A DNA stretch of 64,000 nucleotides, taken from contig NZ_CP017946.1 in the NCBI RefSeq assembly GCF_003952665.1, positions 682,001 to 746,000 on the forward strand, given 5' to 3'. Every line of letters begins with the position of its first letter. Position 1 is the first letter of the stretch. Source of the stretch: Bosea sp. Tri-49 (GTDB lineage: Bacteria > Pseudomonadota > Alphaproteobacteria > Rhizobiales > Beijerinckiaceae). Position numbers and translations under genes: made by a program. Shown here piece after piece: positions 50,690 through 61,066 of this stretch. The notes beneath the pieces were generated by a model. The model was not told the DNA's origin. It made no database searches and saw only the letters and a program-made list of their open reading frames with translations.

Positions 50690-51355
50690 ATGATTTCACG
50701 ACGCTCCTTCGCCGCCCTGACCGGGGCAGCGCTGCTCGCCGGCTGTGTCTCGACGCAGCCACAGCATCAGATGTCCCTGGACCTCGTCCAGAGCTTCAGG
50801 TTTGCCGGTCTCGAAGGACGTATCGATCCGGCGATCAGCGGCAGCTGGCTTTCGATGAAGGAGGATTTCCTCAAGTCGAAAGGCATCGCCATTCCGCAGC
50901 CCGACTATGAGAATCCCGGCGGTCAACCGAAGGTGCCGGAGTTTTCACACGATGAACTCCGCGCTTTCCTCGCTCGTCAGTTCAACGAGCGCCTCTCAAA
51001 GGCGTTCGCCGGGCCTATGGCGCAAGAACTGAAGGGGACCCGCCCTGTCCGGATCGTTGCTACCCTCCATTTCGTCGACATTCCGGCGTTGGGAGCCCGC
51101 ATGATGCGCTCAGTCCTGAGCGGCCAATCCGGCAATGACAACACCATTATCGTGAGCTTCGACATCGTCGATGCGAGATCGGGGCAGAGTTTATTACGCT
51201 TGCTCAATATTCGCGAGAGAGGCGTCGGTGGAGAGCCTGTCGCCGATCTCGGGCCGCTGATGATGAAGCTGACCGACCCCGACCCGATGGTGCGGATGCT
51301 GATCTCGCTGCAACCCCGATTCAGCGACTGGCTGCTCAAACGTGCGGCTGGCTGA
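50690..51355 (+). CDS. Putative lipoprotein, 221 residues
   Basis: MISRRSFAALTGAALLAGCV gives a lipoprotein signal peptide with lipobox LAGC (Cys19). The mature part contains VPEFSHDELRAFLARQFNER, RPVRIVATLHFVDIPALGAR and TIIVSFDIVDARSGQSLLRL, an alternating alpha/beta pattern reminiscent of the DUF3313/DUF6778-like outer-membrane lipoproteins, but I cannot name the family with confidence. It lies 87 bp upstream of tuf on the same strand. Confidence 0.65.
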   Translation: MISRRSFAALTGAALLAGCVSTQPQHQMSLDLVQSFRFAGLEGRIDPAISGSWLSMKEDFLKSKGIAIPQPDYENPGGQPKVPEFSHDELRAFLARQFNERLSKAFAGPMAQELKGTRPVRIVATLHFVDIPALGARMMRSVLSGQSGNDNTIIVSFDIVDARSGQSLLRLLNIRERGVGGEPVADLGPLMMKLTDPDPMVRMLISLQPRFSDWLLKRAAG

Positions 51356-51442
51356 GCGGCCAGCTTGCGCTTCGCTCCAAAACCCCCTAATGCGACCGCG
51401 TTTTTCCGGCCCTGCGCGGGCGTCGTCAGGAACTAAGGTGTC

Positions 51443-52633
<1,191 letters not shown>

Positions 52634-52658
52634 TCACCGGTTCAGTCCGGAGATATGG

Positions 52659-52687
52659 AAAGGGCGGCGGCAACGCCGCCCTTTCTG
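52659..52687 (+). terminator. Intrinsic terminator after tuf
   Basis: AAAGGGCGGCG (52659-52669) and CGCCGCCCTTT (52674-52684) form a perfect stem with a 4-base GCAA loop, followed by CTG. It lies 26 bp after the tuf stop and separates tuf from the cassette that follows. Confidence 0.75.
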
Positions 52688-52757
52688 ATTCTGGTGCCAG
52701 TCCGTTGGCGGTGGAGTTGGGGACTGGCGCCGCAGCGCGCGCCGTGCCAGCTTCCCT

Positions 52758-52770
52758 GTATCTTGCATAC
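52758..52770. promoter_or_regulatory. Candidate GntR operator, site 1 (GTAT-N5-ATAC)
   Basis: GTATCTTGCATAC is an inverted repeat with 4-bp arms and lies 15 bp before the ICL/PEP-mutase start codon. The 11-mer ATCTTGCATAC inside it recurs before the binding-protein gene at 54329-54339. Both genes flank the GntR regulator, which is the natural candidate to bind it. Confidence 0.6.
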
Positions 52771-52785
52771 GGACTGGAGGTCGCG

Positions 52786-53622
52786 ATGAGTCCCCGTCAT
52801 TCGCTTGCCGACAGGCTGCGCCAGCCCGGCCTCGTCGTCGCGCCCGGCTGCCATGATGCCATCGGCGCACGGGCGATCGAGCAGGCCGGGTTCGAGGCGG
52901 TCTACATGACCGGCAACGGTCTGTCGGCCAGCCTGATCGGCGCGCCCGATATCGGCCTCCTGACGATGACCGAGATGGTGGCGCGCGGCCGCGCCCTGGC
53001 CGCGGCGATCAAGGTGCCGCTGATCGCCGACGCCGACACCGGCTATGGCAACCTCAACAACGTCGCCCGCACCGTCGCCGAATACGAGGCTGCGGGCGTC
53101 GCCGCGATCCATCTCGAGGACCAGGTCACGCCCAAGCGCTGCGGCGCGATGAAGGGGCTGGCGCTGGTGACGCCCGAGGAGCATGCCGAGAAGATCCGCA
53201 TCGCGGTGGCGACGCGGCGCGATCCCGATTTCCTGATCATCGGCCGCTCGGATGCGCGTTTGCCGCTCGGCCTCGACGAGGCGATCTCGCGCGGCAAGGC
53301 TTATGCGCAGGCCGGCGCCGATCTCGTGCTGCTGGAGATGCTGCAATCCGAGGACGAGATGAAGCGGGCGCTGCGCGAGATCGAGGCGCCGCTGATGTTC
53401 AACTATGTCGAGGGCAGGGTGCCGCCGCTGACGGCCGAGGATTTCGGGCGCCTTGGCTTCAAGGTGCTGAGCTATCCGGTGTCGTCGACCCTGGCCTACG
53501 CTCACATGATGGCGGCCTTCGCGCGTGAGCTGAAGCGCGCCGGCACGACGCGGGCGCTGGAGTCCACCATGCTCGACCTGCCGAGCTACGAGGCCTTTCT
53601 GGGACGCGAGCACTATGCCTGA
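52786..53622 (+). CDS. Isocitrate lyase/PEP mutase superfamily enzyme
   Basis: The 278-residue TIM barrel shows the superfamily motifs: FEAVYMTGNGLSASLIGAPD, LIADADTGYGN (residues 80-89, Mg-binding Asp residues) and HLEDQVTPKRCGAMKG. The catalytic loop KRCGA replaces the KKCGH/KRCGH of isocitrate and methylisocitrate lyases, so it is probably a carboxyvinyl-carboxyphosphonate or oxaloacetate-type lyase rather than a glyoxylate-cycle enzyme. GGAGG precedes the ATG. It overlaps the GntR gene by 8 bp. Confidence 0.85.
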   Translation: MSPRHSLADRLRQPGLVVAPGCHDAIGARAIEQAGFEAVYMTGNGLSASLIGAPDIGLLTMTEMVARGRALAAAIKVPLIADADTGYGNLNNVARTVAEYEAAGVAAIHLEDQVTPKRCGAMKGLALVTPEEHAEKIRIAVATRRDPDFLIIGRSDARLPLGLDEAISRGKAYAQAGADLVLLEMLQSEDEMKRALREIEAPLMFNYVEGRVPPLTAEDFGRLGFKVLSYPVSSTLAYAHMMAAFARELKRAGTTRALESTMLDLPSYEAFLGREHYA

Positions 53623-54292
53623 TCTTCGGGTCGAACAGCCGAAATCGCTGGTCGCGATCGTCGAGGAGCGGCTGCGTAACGCGATCGTCAACGCCGAGAT
53701 GCGCCTCGGCGAGACACTGTCCGAGGAAGCGCTGAGCGAGGCGCTGGGCGTTAGCCGCACGCCGGTGCGCGAGGCGCTGGCGCGATTGCAGCTGCAGGGG
53801 CTGGTGACGATCGTGCCGAAGAAGGGCACCTTCGTCTTCGCGCCGACCGAGGAGGACGTCGCCGAGCTCTGCGTCTTCCGCTTCATGCTGGAGACGCAGG
53901 CCCTGCGCGAATGCATGGCCAAGGCGCGCGCGGCCGCGCTCGCCGCGATGAACGAGGCGCTCACCGCGATGGAGGCGACGCAGGCGGGCGGCACGCGCCA
54001 CGACTATGCCCGGGCCGATACCGTCTTCCACGAGATCTTCTTCCAGCATTGTGGCAATCGCTACCTCGGCAACGCCTATCGCGGCGTCTCCGGCCGGGTC
54101 GCGGCGCTGCGCACGCATCTCTCGGTGCCGCTGGAGGGCGAGCAGGAGCGCTCCATGGCCGAGCATCGCCTGATGGTCGAAACCTTCGCTGCCGGCCGCC
54201 TGGCCGATCTCGACGCCGTCCTGCATCGACACATCATGCGGGCGTGGGACGCCTATGCCGATGTGCTGCGCCGCGGCGGCGTTCCGGCCTGA
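53615..54292 (+). CDS. GntR-family regulator, FadR/FCD subgroup
   Basis: The 225-residue protein has an N-terminal winged helix (VEERLRNAIVNAEMRLGETL, LSEALGVSRTPVREALARLQ, GLVTIVPKKGTFVF) and an all-helical FCD domain with the metal/ligand pattern FRFMLETQALREC, DTVFHEIFFQHCGN and AEHRLMVE. These repressors sense small carboxylates. It is translationally coupled to the lyase gene, and the GTAT-N5-ATAC-like sites before that gene and before the binding protein are its likely operators. Confidence 0.92.
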   Translation: MPDLRVEQPKSLVAIVEERLRNAIVNAEMRLGETLSEEALSEALGVSRTPVREALARLQLQGLVTIVPKKGTFVFAPTEEDVAELCVFRFMLETQALRECMAKARAAALAAMNEALTAMEATQAGGTRHDYARADTVFHEIFFQHCGNRYLGNAYRGVSGRVAALRTHLSVPLEGEQERSMAEHRLMVETFAAGRLADLDAVLHRHIMRAWDAYADVLRRGGVPA

Positions 54293-54328
54293 CGGGACGC
54301 TGCGACGGAGCGCTTCCAGCGCCAAATG

Positions 54329-54339
54329 ATCTTGCATAC
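54329..54339. promoter_or_regulatory. Candidate GntR operator, site 2
   Basis: ATCTTGCATAC is identical to the core of the site before the lyase gene. In context it reads TGATCTTGCATACA, one change away from the TGTAT-N5-ATACA palindrome. It lies 67 bp before the binding-protein ATG. Confidence 0.55.
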
Positions 54340-54406
54340 AGTGTCCTAGAGACTATGCTCCGGACGAGAGCCGCAAACGGCCCATCGAACCTCGGGAGGA
54401 GGCGTC

Positions 54407-55534
54407 ATGAATAATGCTCTTAAAGCTGCGGCCCTGGCGCTCGCGCTGGCTGCGACGCCGGTGGCGGCACAGGACAAGGTGAAGCTCGTCACCATCGCCG
54501 AGCTTTCCGGGCCGGGAGCGACCGCCGGCACCAACTGGAAGAGCGGCATCGAGCTGGCAATCGAGGAGCTCAATGCCAAGGGCGGCATTCTCGGCCGCAA
54601 GATCGATCTCGTCGCCTATGACACGCAGACCAATCCGGCCAATGCCCGCGCCGCCGTGCAGCGCGCGATCGACGAGGGCACTCATGCCGTGCTGGGCCCG
54701 GTCTATACCGGCTCGATCATGGCCTCGATGCAGATCGCGCAACGGGCCGAGATCGCCCAGCTCGCGGCCGGCGACGGCACGTCCTACACGGCCCAGGGCA
54801 ACCCCTTCATCTTCCGGACCTCGCTCAGCCAGTCGGCGGCGATGCCCAAGATCGCCGCCTATCTCAAGGACGAGGTCAAGGCGAAGTCGGTCGCGGTCGT
54901 CTGGGTCAACAACGACTTCGGCAAGGGCGGGCACGAAGCCATCCTCAAGGAGCTGAAGAGCCGTGACATCGCGGTCTCGGTCGATCTCTCGACCGAGCAG
55001 GGCCAGGCCGATTTCGCCGCCGACGCGATCAAGATCAAGAACGCCAATGCCGATGCCGTCTTCGTCTACCTGAACGAGGAGGAGAGTGCCCGGCTGCTGG
55101 TGGCGATGCGCGACCAGAACGTCGGCAAGCCGGTGATCGGCGAGACCACGATCCTGAGCCAGAAGGTGATCGAGCTCGCCGGCAAGGCCGCCGACGGCGT
55201 GCGCGGCCATGTCGGCCAGACCGTCGATGCGCCGATCCCGGCCTTGCAGGAGTTCGGCAAGCGCTTCGAGGCGCGCTTCAAATTCGTGCCCGATCATAAC
55301 GGCATCAAGGGCTACATGGCCGTCCATGCCGTGAAATGGGCGACCGAGAAGCTCGGCAAGTTCGAGCCGACCAAGATCGCCGCGACGCTGCACGGCGCCA
55401 CGATCAAGCCGGAAGAGGAGCCCGGCATCCTGATGGAGACCACCTTTGACGCGAAGGGCGACGTCCAGCGCGAGAGCTTCCTCGCGGAGGTCGTCGACGG
55501 CCGGCAGAAGATCATCGCGCGCCTGCCGAAATAA
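54407..55534 (+). CDS. Branched-chain amino-acid-type ABC substrate-binding protein (orphan)
   Basis: The 375-residue periplasmic protein has a signal peptide ending VAAQ, then the Peripla_BP_6/LivJ fold: VKLVTIAELSGPGATAGTNW, AIEELNAKGGILGRKIDLVA, LGPVYTGSIMASMQ, VAVVWVNNDFGKGGHEAILK and FKFVPDHNGIKGYMAVHAVK. LivHMGF-type permease or ATPase genes are absent from the vicinity. Co-regulation with the lyase through the shared site suggests its ligand is related to the lyase substrate. Confidence 0.88.
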   Translation: MNNALKAAALALALAATPVAAQDKVKLVTIAELSGPGATAGTNWKSGIELAIEELNAKGGILGRKIDLVAYDTQTNPANARAAVQRAIDEGTHAVLGPVYTGSIMASMQIAQRAEIAQLAAGDGTSYTAQGNPFIFRTSLSQSAAMPKIAAYLKDEVKAKSVAVVWVNNDFGKGGHEAILKELKSRDIAVSVDLSTEQGQADFAADAIKIKNANADAVFVYLNEEESARLLVAMRDQNVGKPVIGETTILSQKVIELAGKAADGVRGHVGQTVDAPIPALQEFGKRFEARFKFVPDHNGIKGYMAVHAVKWATEKLGKFEPTKIAATLHGATIKPEEEPGILMETTFDAKGDVQRESFLAEVVDGRQKIIARLPK

Positions 55535-55560
55535 GCGACTGGCCCGGGGCATGGTTCGGG

Positions 55561-55586
55561 AGGGCGGCGTTAGCGCCGCCCTTTAT
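55561..55586 (+). terminator. Intrinsic terminator after the binding-protein gene
   Basis: AGGGCGGCG (55561-55569) pairs with CGCCGCCCT (55574-55582) over a TTAG loop, followed by TTATCGTT. It closes the lyase-gntR-binding protein cassette 26 bp after the stop. Confidence 0.75.
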
Positions 55587-55758
55587 CGTTGAGTGGCCGC
55601 TTCCAGAGCCAACTCATTCGCGAGCTACGTTCGGCGAATTCTGCTGAATCTGCACGGCCTTGCCGTGACCAGCTGAGGATATGAGTCAACTTCGAACGAG
55701 TCGGTTGCGATTTCGACTTGAAAAGGCCGCAAGGTTCGGGCTAAGCAACCGACGCTAC

Positions 55759-55834
55759 AGGGGTGTAGCTCAGTTGGTAGAGTACCGGTCTCCAAAACCG
55801 GGTGTCGTAGGTTCGAGCCCTACCGCCCCTGCCA
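55759..55834 (+). tRNA. tRNA-Trp (anticodon CCA)
   Basis: Acceptor AGGGGTG pairs with CGCCCCT, the D-arm reads AGCTCAGTTGGTAGAG, the anticodon arm CGGTCTCCAAAACCG shows CCA, the T-arm AGGTTCGAGCCCT is standard, and CCA is encoded at 55832-55834. A tRNA-Trp beside secE is the usual arrangement. Confidence 0.96.
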
Positions 55835-55853
55835 GTCATCCGTTCGATCTGCG

Positions 55854-56585
55854 ATGACCCAGAACATCTACGACGACGTCGGCTTCTTCCAGAATTACAG
55901 CCAGCTGCCACGCTCGCTCCGCGGGCTCGATGGCGCGCCGGAATGGCCGGCGTTGCGCGCATTGCTGCCGCCGCTCGCCGGAGCAATCGTGCTCGATCTC
56001 GGCTGCGGATTCGGCTGGTTCTGCCGCTTCGCGGCTGGCGAGGGCGCGGCGGAGGTCGTCGGCGTCGATGTCTCCGAGCGCATGCTGGCGCGGGCGAGGG
56101 CGGAGACGAGTTCGGCCAGCGTTCGCTACGAGCAGGCCGATCTGGAGACCTATGCGCCGGCGGCGGTGCGCTTCGACCTGATCTATTCCTCGCTCGCGTT
56201 CCACTACCTTGCCGAGCTACCAGCCGTCTTCGGCCGCATCCAGAGGGCGCTGAAGCCGGGCGGGCGCTTCGTCTTCTCGGTCGAGCATCCGATCATGACG
56301 GCGCCGCGTCATCAGGGCTGGTCGCAGGATGAATCGGGCCTGCCGGTCTGGCCGGTCGGGGCCTATCTCGACGAAGGCCGGCGCATCACCGACTGGCTGG
56401 CCGATGGCGTGGTGAAACAGCACCGCACGCTCGCGACCTATCTCAACCTGCTGATCGGGCTCGGCCTGCGATTGCGGCATGTCGAGGAATGGGGACCGAC
56501 GCCTGAGCAGATCGCAGCCGAGCCGGACTGGGCCAGGGAGCGCGAGCGGCCGGCCTTCCTGCTGATCGCGGCGGAGCGGCCCTGA
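55854..56585 (+). CDS. Class I SAM-dependent methyltransferase
   Basis: The 243-residue protein has the family motifs: MTQNIYDDVGFFQNYSQLPR, IVLDLGCGFGWFCRFAAGEG (SAM loop), VVGVDVSERML, DLIYSSLAFHYLAELPAVFG and LKPGGRFVFSVEHPI. It resembles the Methyltransf_11/UbiE-like small-molecule methyltransferases; the substrate is unknown. It begins 20 bp after tRNA-Trp and ends before secE, a place normally without a gene, so it may be read from the tRNA promoter. Confidence 0.85.
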   Translation: MTQNIYDDVGFFQNYSQLPRSLRGLDGAPEWPALRALLPPLAGAIVLDLGCGFGWFCRFAAGEGAAEVVGVDVSERMLARARAETSSASVRYEQADLETYAPAAVRFDLIYSSLAFHYLAELPAVFGRIQRALKPGGRFVFSVEHPIMTAPRHQGWSQDESGLPVWPVGAYLDEGRRITDWLADGVVKQHRTLATYLNLLIGLGLRLRHVEEWGPTPEQIAAEPDWARERERPAFLLIAAERP

Positions 56586-56741
56586 GCCGGGCGGTTTTAA
56601 AACCGCTTGGCGAGCGGGCAATCGCGTTGTAAGAAGCCCTTAACGACGGCGCGCGGCTCCCTGGGCCCCGCGCCGCGAATCTTTCAGGACCGCCGAATCG
56701 CCGCCTTTTCGCGATGATCCGGAACCGAGGTGACGAGCCCG

Positions 56742-56936
56742 ATGGCGAAGACGAATCCCTTCCAGTTCCTGCAGGAGGTGCGCAGCGAAGCCGCCAAGGT
56801 GACCTGGCCCTCGCGCCGCGAGACGCTGATCACCACCGGCCTCGTGCTGCTGATGGTGCTGATGTCCAGCCTGTTCTTCCTCTTCACCGACACGGTGATC
56901 CGCTGGGGTCTCGGCCTCATCCTCGGCGCACGCTGA
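56742..56936 (+). CDS. secE: Preprotein translocase subunit SecE
   Basis: The 64-residue protein is the short SecE form: MAKTNPFQFLQEVRSEAAKV followed by TWPSRRETLITTG (the conserved amphipathic helix with the W-P-S/T-R motif) and one membrane helix, LVLLMVLMSSLFFLFTDTVI. It stabilises SecY in the translocon. A GTG four codons earlier is also in frame; the ATG gives the standard start. nusG follows 17 bp later. Confidence 0.95.
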   Translation: MAKTNPFQFLQEVRSEAAKVTWPSRRETLITTGLVLLMVLMSSLFFLFTDTVIRWGLGLILGAR

Positions 56937-56953
56937 ACGAAGGCAATAAGAAC

Positions 56954-57487
56954 GTGAGCACCCGCTGGTACATCGTCCACGCCTATTCCAACTTCGAGAA
57001 CAAGGTCGCGCAGTCGATCAAGGATCAGGCGGCGCAGCGCAATCTCGCTGACAAGTTCGAGGAAGTGCTGGTTCCGACCGAGAAGGTCGTCGAGGTCCGC
57101 CGCGGCCGCAAGGTCGACACAGAGCGCAAGTTCTTCCCGGGCTATGTCTTGGTGAAGTGCGAGATGACCGACGAGGTCTATCACCTCATCAAGAACACGC
57201 CCAAGGTCACCGGCTTCCTCGGCGCCGACAAGGCCAAGCCGATGCCGATCCCCGAGAACGAGGCGTTGCGGATCAAGGGCCAGGTCGCCGAGGGCATCGA
57301 GCGGCCGAAGCCGACGGTGGTGTTCGAAGTCGGCGAGCAGGTGAAGGTTGCCGATGGGCCGTTCGCCTCGTTCAACGGCGTCGTCGAGGATGTCGACCAT
57401 GCCCGTGCCCGTCTCAAGGTCGCGGTCTCGATCTTTGGCCGCGCCACGCCGGTCGAGCTCGAATACAGCCAGGTCGAAAAGCTCTGA
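56954..57487 (+). CDS. nusG: Transcription termination/antitermination protein NusG
   Basis: The 177-residue factor has the NGN domain (STRWYIVHAYSNFENKVAQS, ERKFFPGYVLVKCEMTDEVY) and the KOW domain (VGEQVKVADGPFASFNGVVE, FGRATPVELEYSQVEKL). It links RNA polymerase to Rho or the ribosome. The start is GTG with AAGG before it. A terminator follows, unlike the usual read-through to rplK. Confidence 0.96.
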   Translation: MSTRWYIVHAYSNFENKVAQSIKDQAAQRNLADKFEEVLVPTEKVVEVRRGRKVDTERKFFPGYVLVKCEMTDEVYHLIKNTPKVTGFLGADKAKPMPIPENEALRIKGQVAEGIERPKPTVVFEVGEQVKVADGPFASFNGVVEDVDHARARLKVAVSIFGRATPVELEYSQVEKL

Positions 57488-57515
57488 CGCCTGGACATAT
57501 CGATCGTTTGCTGAA

Positions 57516-57540
57516 GGGTGCCGGAGACGGCACCCTTTTT
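57516..57540 (+). terminator. Intrinsic terminator after nusG
   Basis: GGGTGCCG (57516-57523), loop GAGA, CGGCACCC (57528-57535) and TTTTT form a textbook rho-independent terminator 28 bp after nusG. It separates secE-nusG from the inserted genes and from rplK. Confidence 0.88.
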
Positions 57541-57576
57541 GCGTGATTTCGTAGTTAACGCCTCCTTCAGGCGTGT

Positions 57577-59208
57577 ATGGCAATGTCCCGCCGGCTTTTG
57601 GCGTGGGCGGGTATGTTTCCCAGGACATTCAAGGCGACGGTCGGGCAGCGCCTGGCGCTGTGGGGCGTGCTCCTCGGCGCGCTGTCCTGTCTTTATGTCG
57701 CGACCGAGCTGGTCGGCTCGCGCAAGCTGCACGGCTTCACGCAAGCCCTGGAGGCGCAGAGCGATCTCGCCCGTCGCCTCGAAGCGACGACCATGGTCTT
57801 CGAGCGCATCAGCATCGCGATCTTCTCGGGCAACCGCGCGGAACCGTCCGATCTCGAGGTGCTCGCGATCGCAGCCGAAGACATCGCCACCCGGCTCGAG
57901 GGCAGACTGCAGGCCGATACGCAGGAGGTTGCGGCTCGCGCCACGGCGATGCGTCAAGCCGCCGACATCCCCACTGCCCGGGCCGAGCTCAGGGTGATCG
58001 CGGACAAGCGCTCGGCCTTGCGGCGCGGGCTCGGCGAGGAGATCGGCCGGCTGAGCGCGAGCCTGTCGCACCATGTCGAGAGCGCCCATCAGAACAAGGC
58101 TCTGCTCTCGCTGCTCGGGCTGTTCAGCCTCGTCTTCATCGTGGTGCTCGAGCATAACTGGCTGGTTCGCCCGATCTCCGGCATGGCGCGAGCCCTGGCC
58201 GAGAATCGGCAAGAGGGACGGGGGCTCGACAAGCTCGCGATGCGGCGCGACGAAATCGGCATGCTCGGCCGCGCCTTGCTGGCGCATCGGCGTGGGCTAC
58301 AGGCTGAGCAGGACGCCGCCCAGACGCGACTGGACGCGCTTTCGGGCGAAGTCGCGCGCCAGGAAGCTGCCCAGGCCCGCAATGCAGTTTTCCAGGAACG
58401 GATCGCCGCGATCGCCCAGGCGCTGGAGCAGCATGCAGCCCGGCTGTCGCAGGCCGCCGGAGAATTTGCAGAGCTCTCAGGTCTCGTCGACGAGCGGGCC
58501 GGCGCGGCCACGCAGTCGACGCAGCGTGTCTCCGAGCATGTCGATCATGTCGCCGGCGCGATCGCGGAAGTGTCGACGCTGCTGGCGACGGCGGCAGGCG
58601 AGGCCTGGCGGACCTCCGAAGTCGCCGATGCCGCAAAGGCGCTGGTCGATCAGGCGACGGCCGATACGGTCGAGCTGAGCGATGCGGTCGGCAAGATCGT
58701 GCAGGTCATCGACATCATCGGCACCGTCGCCAGCCAGACCAATCTGCTGGCGCTGAACGCCACCATCGAGGCGGCACGGGCCGGCGAGGCGGGCAGGGGC
58801 TTTGCGGTCGTCGCCGGCGAGGTCAAGCAGCTCGCGCACCGCACGGCCGAGGCGACCGACGATGTTCGCACAGGGCTGAACCAGATCACCGTCGCGGCGC
58901 AGCGCATCACCTTGCGGATCGGCGCCCTGGTGACCTCGGTCGAGAAGGTCGACAAGGCGGCACTCTCGATCGCTGAAGTGACCGCTCGCCAGGATGTCGG
59001 CTCGCGCTCGATCAGCGAGACGACGTCGCGAACCGCCGGTGACGTCAGGCTCGTCGCCGAGCAGGTCGAGCAACTCGCCGGCACGCTGGCGAGCTGGCGT
59101 CAGACCGCCGGCTCGGTCACGGCGGCCTCCGCCGATCTCGACCGGCAGGCGGCGGAGTTGCGGCAGGCTGTCGAGGGCTTCATCGCGCGCAAGGACCTGG
59201 CCGCATGA
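57577..59208 (+). CDS. Methyl-accepting chemotaxis-type transducer
   Basis: The 543-residue protein has a membrane helix near 25-45, a periplasmic helical sensor of about 140 residues ([20 protein letters not shown]), a second helix near 185-200, a HAMP segment ([20 protein letters not shown]) and a signalling domain. The tip reads [20 protein letters not shown] and [17 protein letters not shown], contacting CheA and CheW. No CheB/CheR pentapeptide ends the protein. It overlaps the cytochrome gene by 4 bp, which suggests that the pair senses redox or energy state. Confidence 0.9.
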   Translation: MAMSRRLLAWAGMFPRTFKATVGQRLALWGVLLGALSCLYVATELVGSRKLHGFTQALEAQSDLARRLEATTMVFERISIAIFSGNRAEPSDLEVLAIAAEDIATRLEGRLQADTQEVAARATAMRQAADIPTARAELRVIADKRSALRRGLGEEIGRLSASLSHHVESAHQNKALLSLLGLFSLVFIVVLEHNWLVRPISGMARALAENRQEGRGLDKLAMRRDEIGMLGRALLAHRRGLQAEQDAAQTRLDALSGEVARQEAAQARNAVFQERIAAIAQALEQHAARLSQAAGEFAELSGLVDERAGAATQSTQRVSEHVDHVAGAIAEVSTLLATAAGEAWRTSEVADAAKALVDQATADTVELSDAVGKIVQVIDIIGTVASQTNLLALNATIEAARAGEAGRGFAVVAGEVKQLAHRTAEATDDVRTGLNQITVAAQRITLRIGALVTSVEKVDKAALSIAEVTARQDVGSRSISETTSRTAGDVRLVAEQVEQLAGTLASWRQTAGSVTAASADLDRQAAELRQAVEGFIARKDLAA

Positions 59209-59735
59209 CCATGGCGATCTCCGAGGCGGAAGCGGGCGCAGCGGCGCGGCCACCACTGCCGGCCATCGCGCAGATCTTGCACTGGTTGACTGCGGCATTG
59301 GTGCTGACGCTGTTCGCCAGTGGCGTGATGATGAAACAGATCGGCGAGGGGCGGGCGGCCGACACCCTCTATCTCTGTCACAAGACCGCAGGCGCCTTGC
59401 TGCTCGGCCTCGTGTTGATCCGGATCGCCTATCGCCTGTTCGCGCAGCTCACGGCGCGCTGGCGCAAGGGCGCGGCGAGCCGGCCGGTGCATGCGCTGCT
59501 GTATCTTGCACTGCTGGTGGTGCCGCTTCTGGGCTGGGCTGGCGTTTCCGCCTTCGGCGCACGGCAGCTGCTATTCGGCCTCTCGCTCCCGGCGATATGG
59601 CCGGAGGAGATGGGCCATGCCGACCTTTTGCTGACGAGCCATGCCTGGCTCGCCTTCGGGCTGATCGCGCTCGTCGTCATCCATATCGGTGTGGCGCTCG
59701 GCGATTATCTGACGCGGGACGCCAAGGCCGGCTGA
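59205..59735 (+). CDS. Cytochrome b561-family protein
   Basis: The 176-residue, four-helix membrane protein matches the bacterial cytochrome b561 family: [60 protein letters not shown] and [20 protein letters not shown]. His residues at HWL, HK, HA and H near the end are placed to bind two b-type hemes. It oxidises or reduces quinone or superoxide. The ATG overlaps the transducer's stop (ATGA). Confidence 0.88.
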   Translation: MTMAISEAEAGAAARPPLPAIAQILHWLTAALVLTLFASGVMMKQIGEGRAADTLYLCHKTAGALLLGLVLIRIAYRLFAQLTARWRKGAASRPVHALLYLALLVVPLLGWAGVSAFGARQLLFGLSLPAIWPEEMGHADLLLTSHAWLAFGLIALVVIHIGVALGDYLTRDAKAG

Positions 59736-59821
59736 GCTTGCGTTAACCGGTTAACACCCACGCCACCCCGGCGGCGCCTATGCTTCCTGGCCACCCGAAA
59801 CAGGGTGCCAGGGAGGACAAG

Positions 59822-60424
59822 ATGACCGGCAAGCGCATTTTGATGATCGTCGGCGATTTCGGCGAGGACTATGAGATCATGGTGCCGTTCCAGGCCCTGC
59901 TCGCGGTTGGCCACAAGGTCGATGCCGTCTGCCCCGACAAGGCGAAGGGCGACAGCGTTGCGACCTCGATCCATGATTTCGAGGGCCAGCAGACCTATTC
60001 GGAAAAGCGTGGCCACAACTTCGCGCTCAACGCCAGCTTCGCCGAGGTCGATGCGGCGAGCTATGACGCGCTGGTGCTGCCCGGCGGGCGGGCGCCTGAA
60101 TATCTGCGCCTGAACAAGCAGGTGATCGCGGTCACCAGGCACTTCTTCGAGGCGAACAAGCCGGTCGCGGCGATCTGCCATGGCGCGCAGATCCTCGCCG
60201 CCGCCGGTGTCCTGCAGGGGCGCAGCTGCTCGGCCTATCCGGCCTGCAGTCCCGAGGTGGAGCTCGCCGGCGGGCGCTACGCCGACATCGCGATCGACGC
60301 GGCGACGACCGACGGCAATCTGGTGACCGCGCCCGCCTGGCCGGCGCACCCAGCCTGGATTGCCCAGTTCCTTACGGTGCTCGGAACGCAGATCAGCCAT
60401 GGCGCGCTGCGGCAGGCCGCCTGA
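59822..60424 (+). CDS. DJ-1/PfpI-family protein
   Basis: The 200-residue protein has the glutamine-amidotransferase-like fold with the nucleophile elbow [16 protein letters not shown] (Cys near 119) and Glu near residue 15 ([20 protein letters not shown]). PfpI/YhbO/DJ-1 proteins act as glyoxalases or deglycases in carbonyl stress. GGGAGGACAAG before the ATG fixes the start. It lies 86 bp after the cytochrome gene. Confidence 0.9.
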   Translation: MTGKRILMIVGDFGEDYEIMVPFQALLAVGHKVDAVCPDKAKGDSVATSIHDFEGQQTYSEKRGHNFALNASFAEVDAASYDALVLPGGRAPEYLRLNKQVIAVTRHFFEANKPVAAICHGAQILAAAGVLQGRSCSAYPACSPEVELAGGRYADIAIDAATTDGNLVTAPAWPAHPAWIAQFLTVLGTQISHGALRQAA

Positions 60425-60494
60425 AGCGGGCGAGGTCTCGCTTCGCTCCGCCGTCACTGTATGATGCGCGGCAACTGCGCGCGGGGAGGGCGCC

Positions 60495-60911
60495 ATGTGC
60501 AAGCTCTTCATCAGCGCCGATGCCGATCTCTGGCGCACGCGCCTGAAATCGGTGCGGCTCAACGGCTTCTCGACCAGCGTGCGGCTCGAGAACCTGTATT
60601 GGCGCGTGCTCGAGGAAATCGCGGCGCGTGACGGGATGAGCCTCGGTCAGCTCCTGGCCAAGCTCCATGGCGAGCTGATCGAGACGCATGGCGATGGCGA
60701 GAACTTCGCCTCCTTCCTGCGCGTCTGCTGCGGCCGTTACCTGATGCTGCAGCTCGCGGGGGACGTGCCGCGCGAGCTCGATCGGCCGATCCGCGAGCTC
60801 GACGCTGACAGCATCCTGGCGCGCGAGGCGCAGCGGCTTGCGCCTGCGACACGTCGTCCGCAGCGCCCAAGTCCTTCCGGGGCTTCCCTTTCGGCGCGCC
60901 CTGTGCCATAG
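60495..60911 (+). CDS. Ribbon-helix-helix domain protein
   Basis: The 138-residue protein carries a ribbon-helix-helix (RHH_4-like) unit: RLKSVRLNGFSTSVRLENLY with WRVLEEIAARDGMSLGQLLA and FASFLRVCCGRYLMLQL. The N-terminus MCKLFISADADLWRTR is conserved-looking in alphaproteobacterial members. The last 40 residues are low-complexity. It may bind DNA; the target is unknown. It is the last of four genes between nusG and rplK, with 155 bp before rplK. Confidence 0.8.
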   Translation: MCKLFISADADLWRTRLKSVRLNGFSTSVRLENLYWRVLEEIAARDGMSLGQLLAKLHGELIETHGDGENFASFLRVCCGRYLMLQLAGDVPRELDRPIRELDADSILAREAQRLAPATRRPQRPSPSGASLSARPVP

Positions 60912-61066
60912 GGCGGCCCTCACATGCGTGGGAGGCGTGCCGGTCAGCCAGCCGGAAGTTCACGCCGCACCACGCCCTGCAACACCCCGATCCGGAGCGA
61001 TAGCAGCTCGCGGGCGGGGCGTCGTCGTTCCGGTCGGCACCGGGACGAGCGACAGGAGCAGCCATC

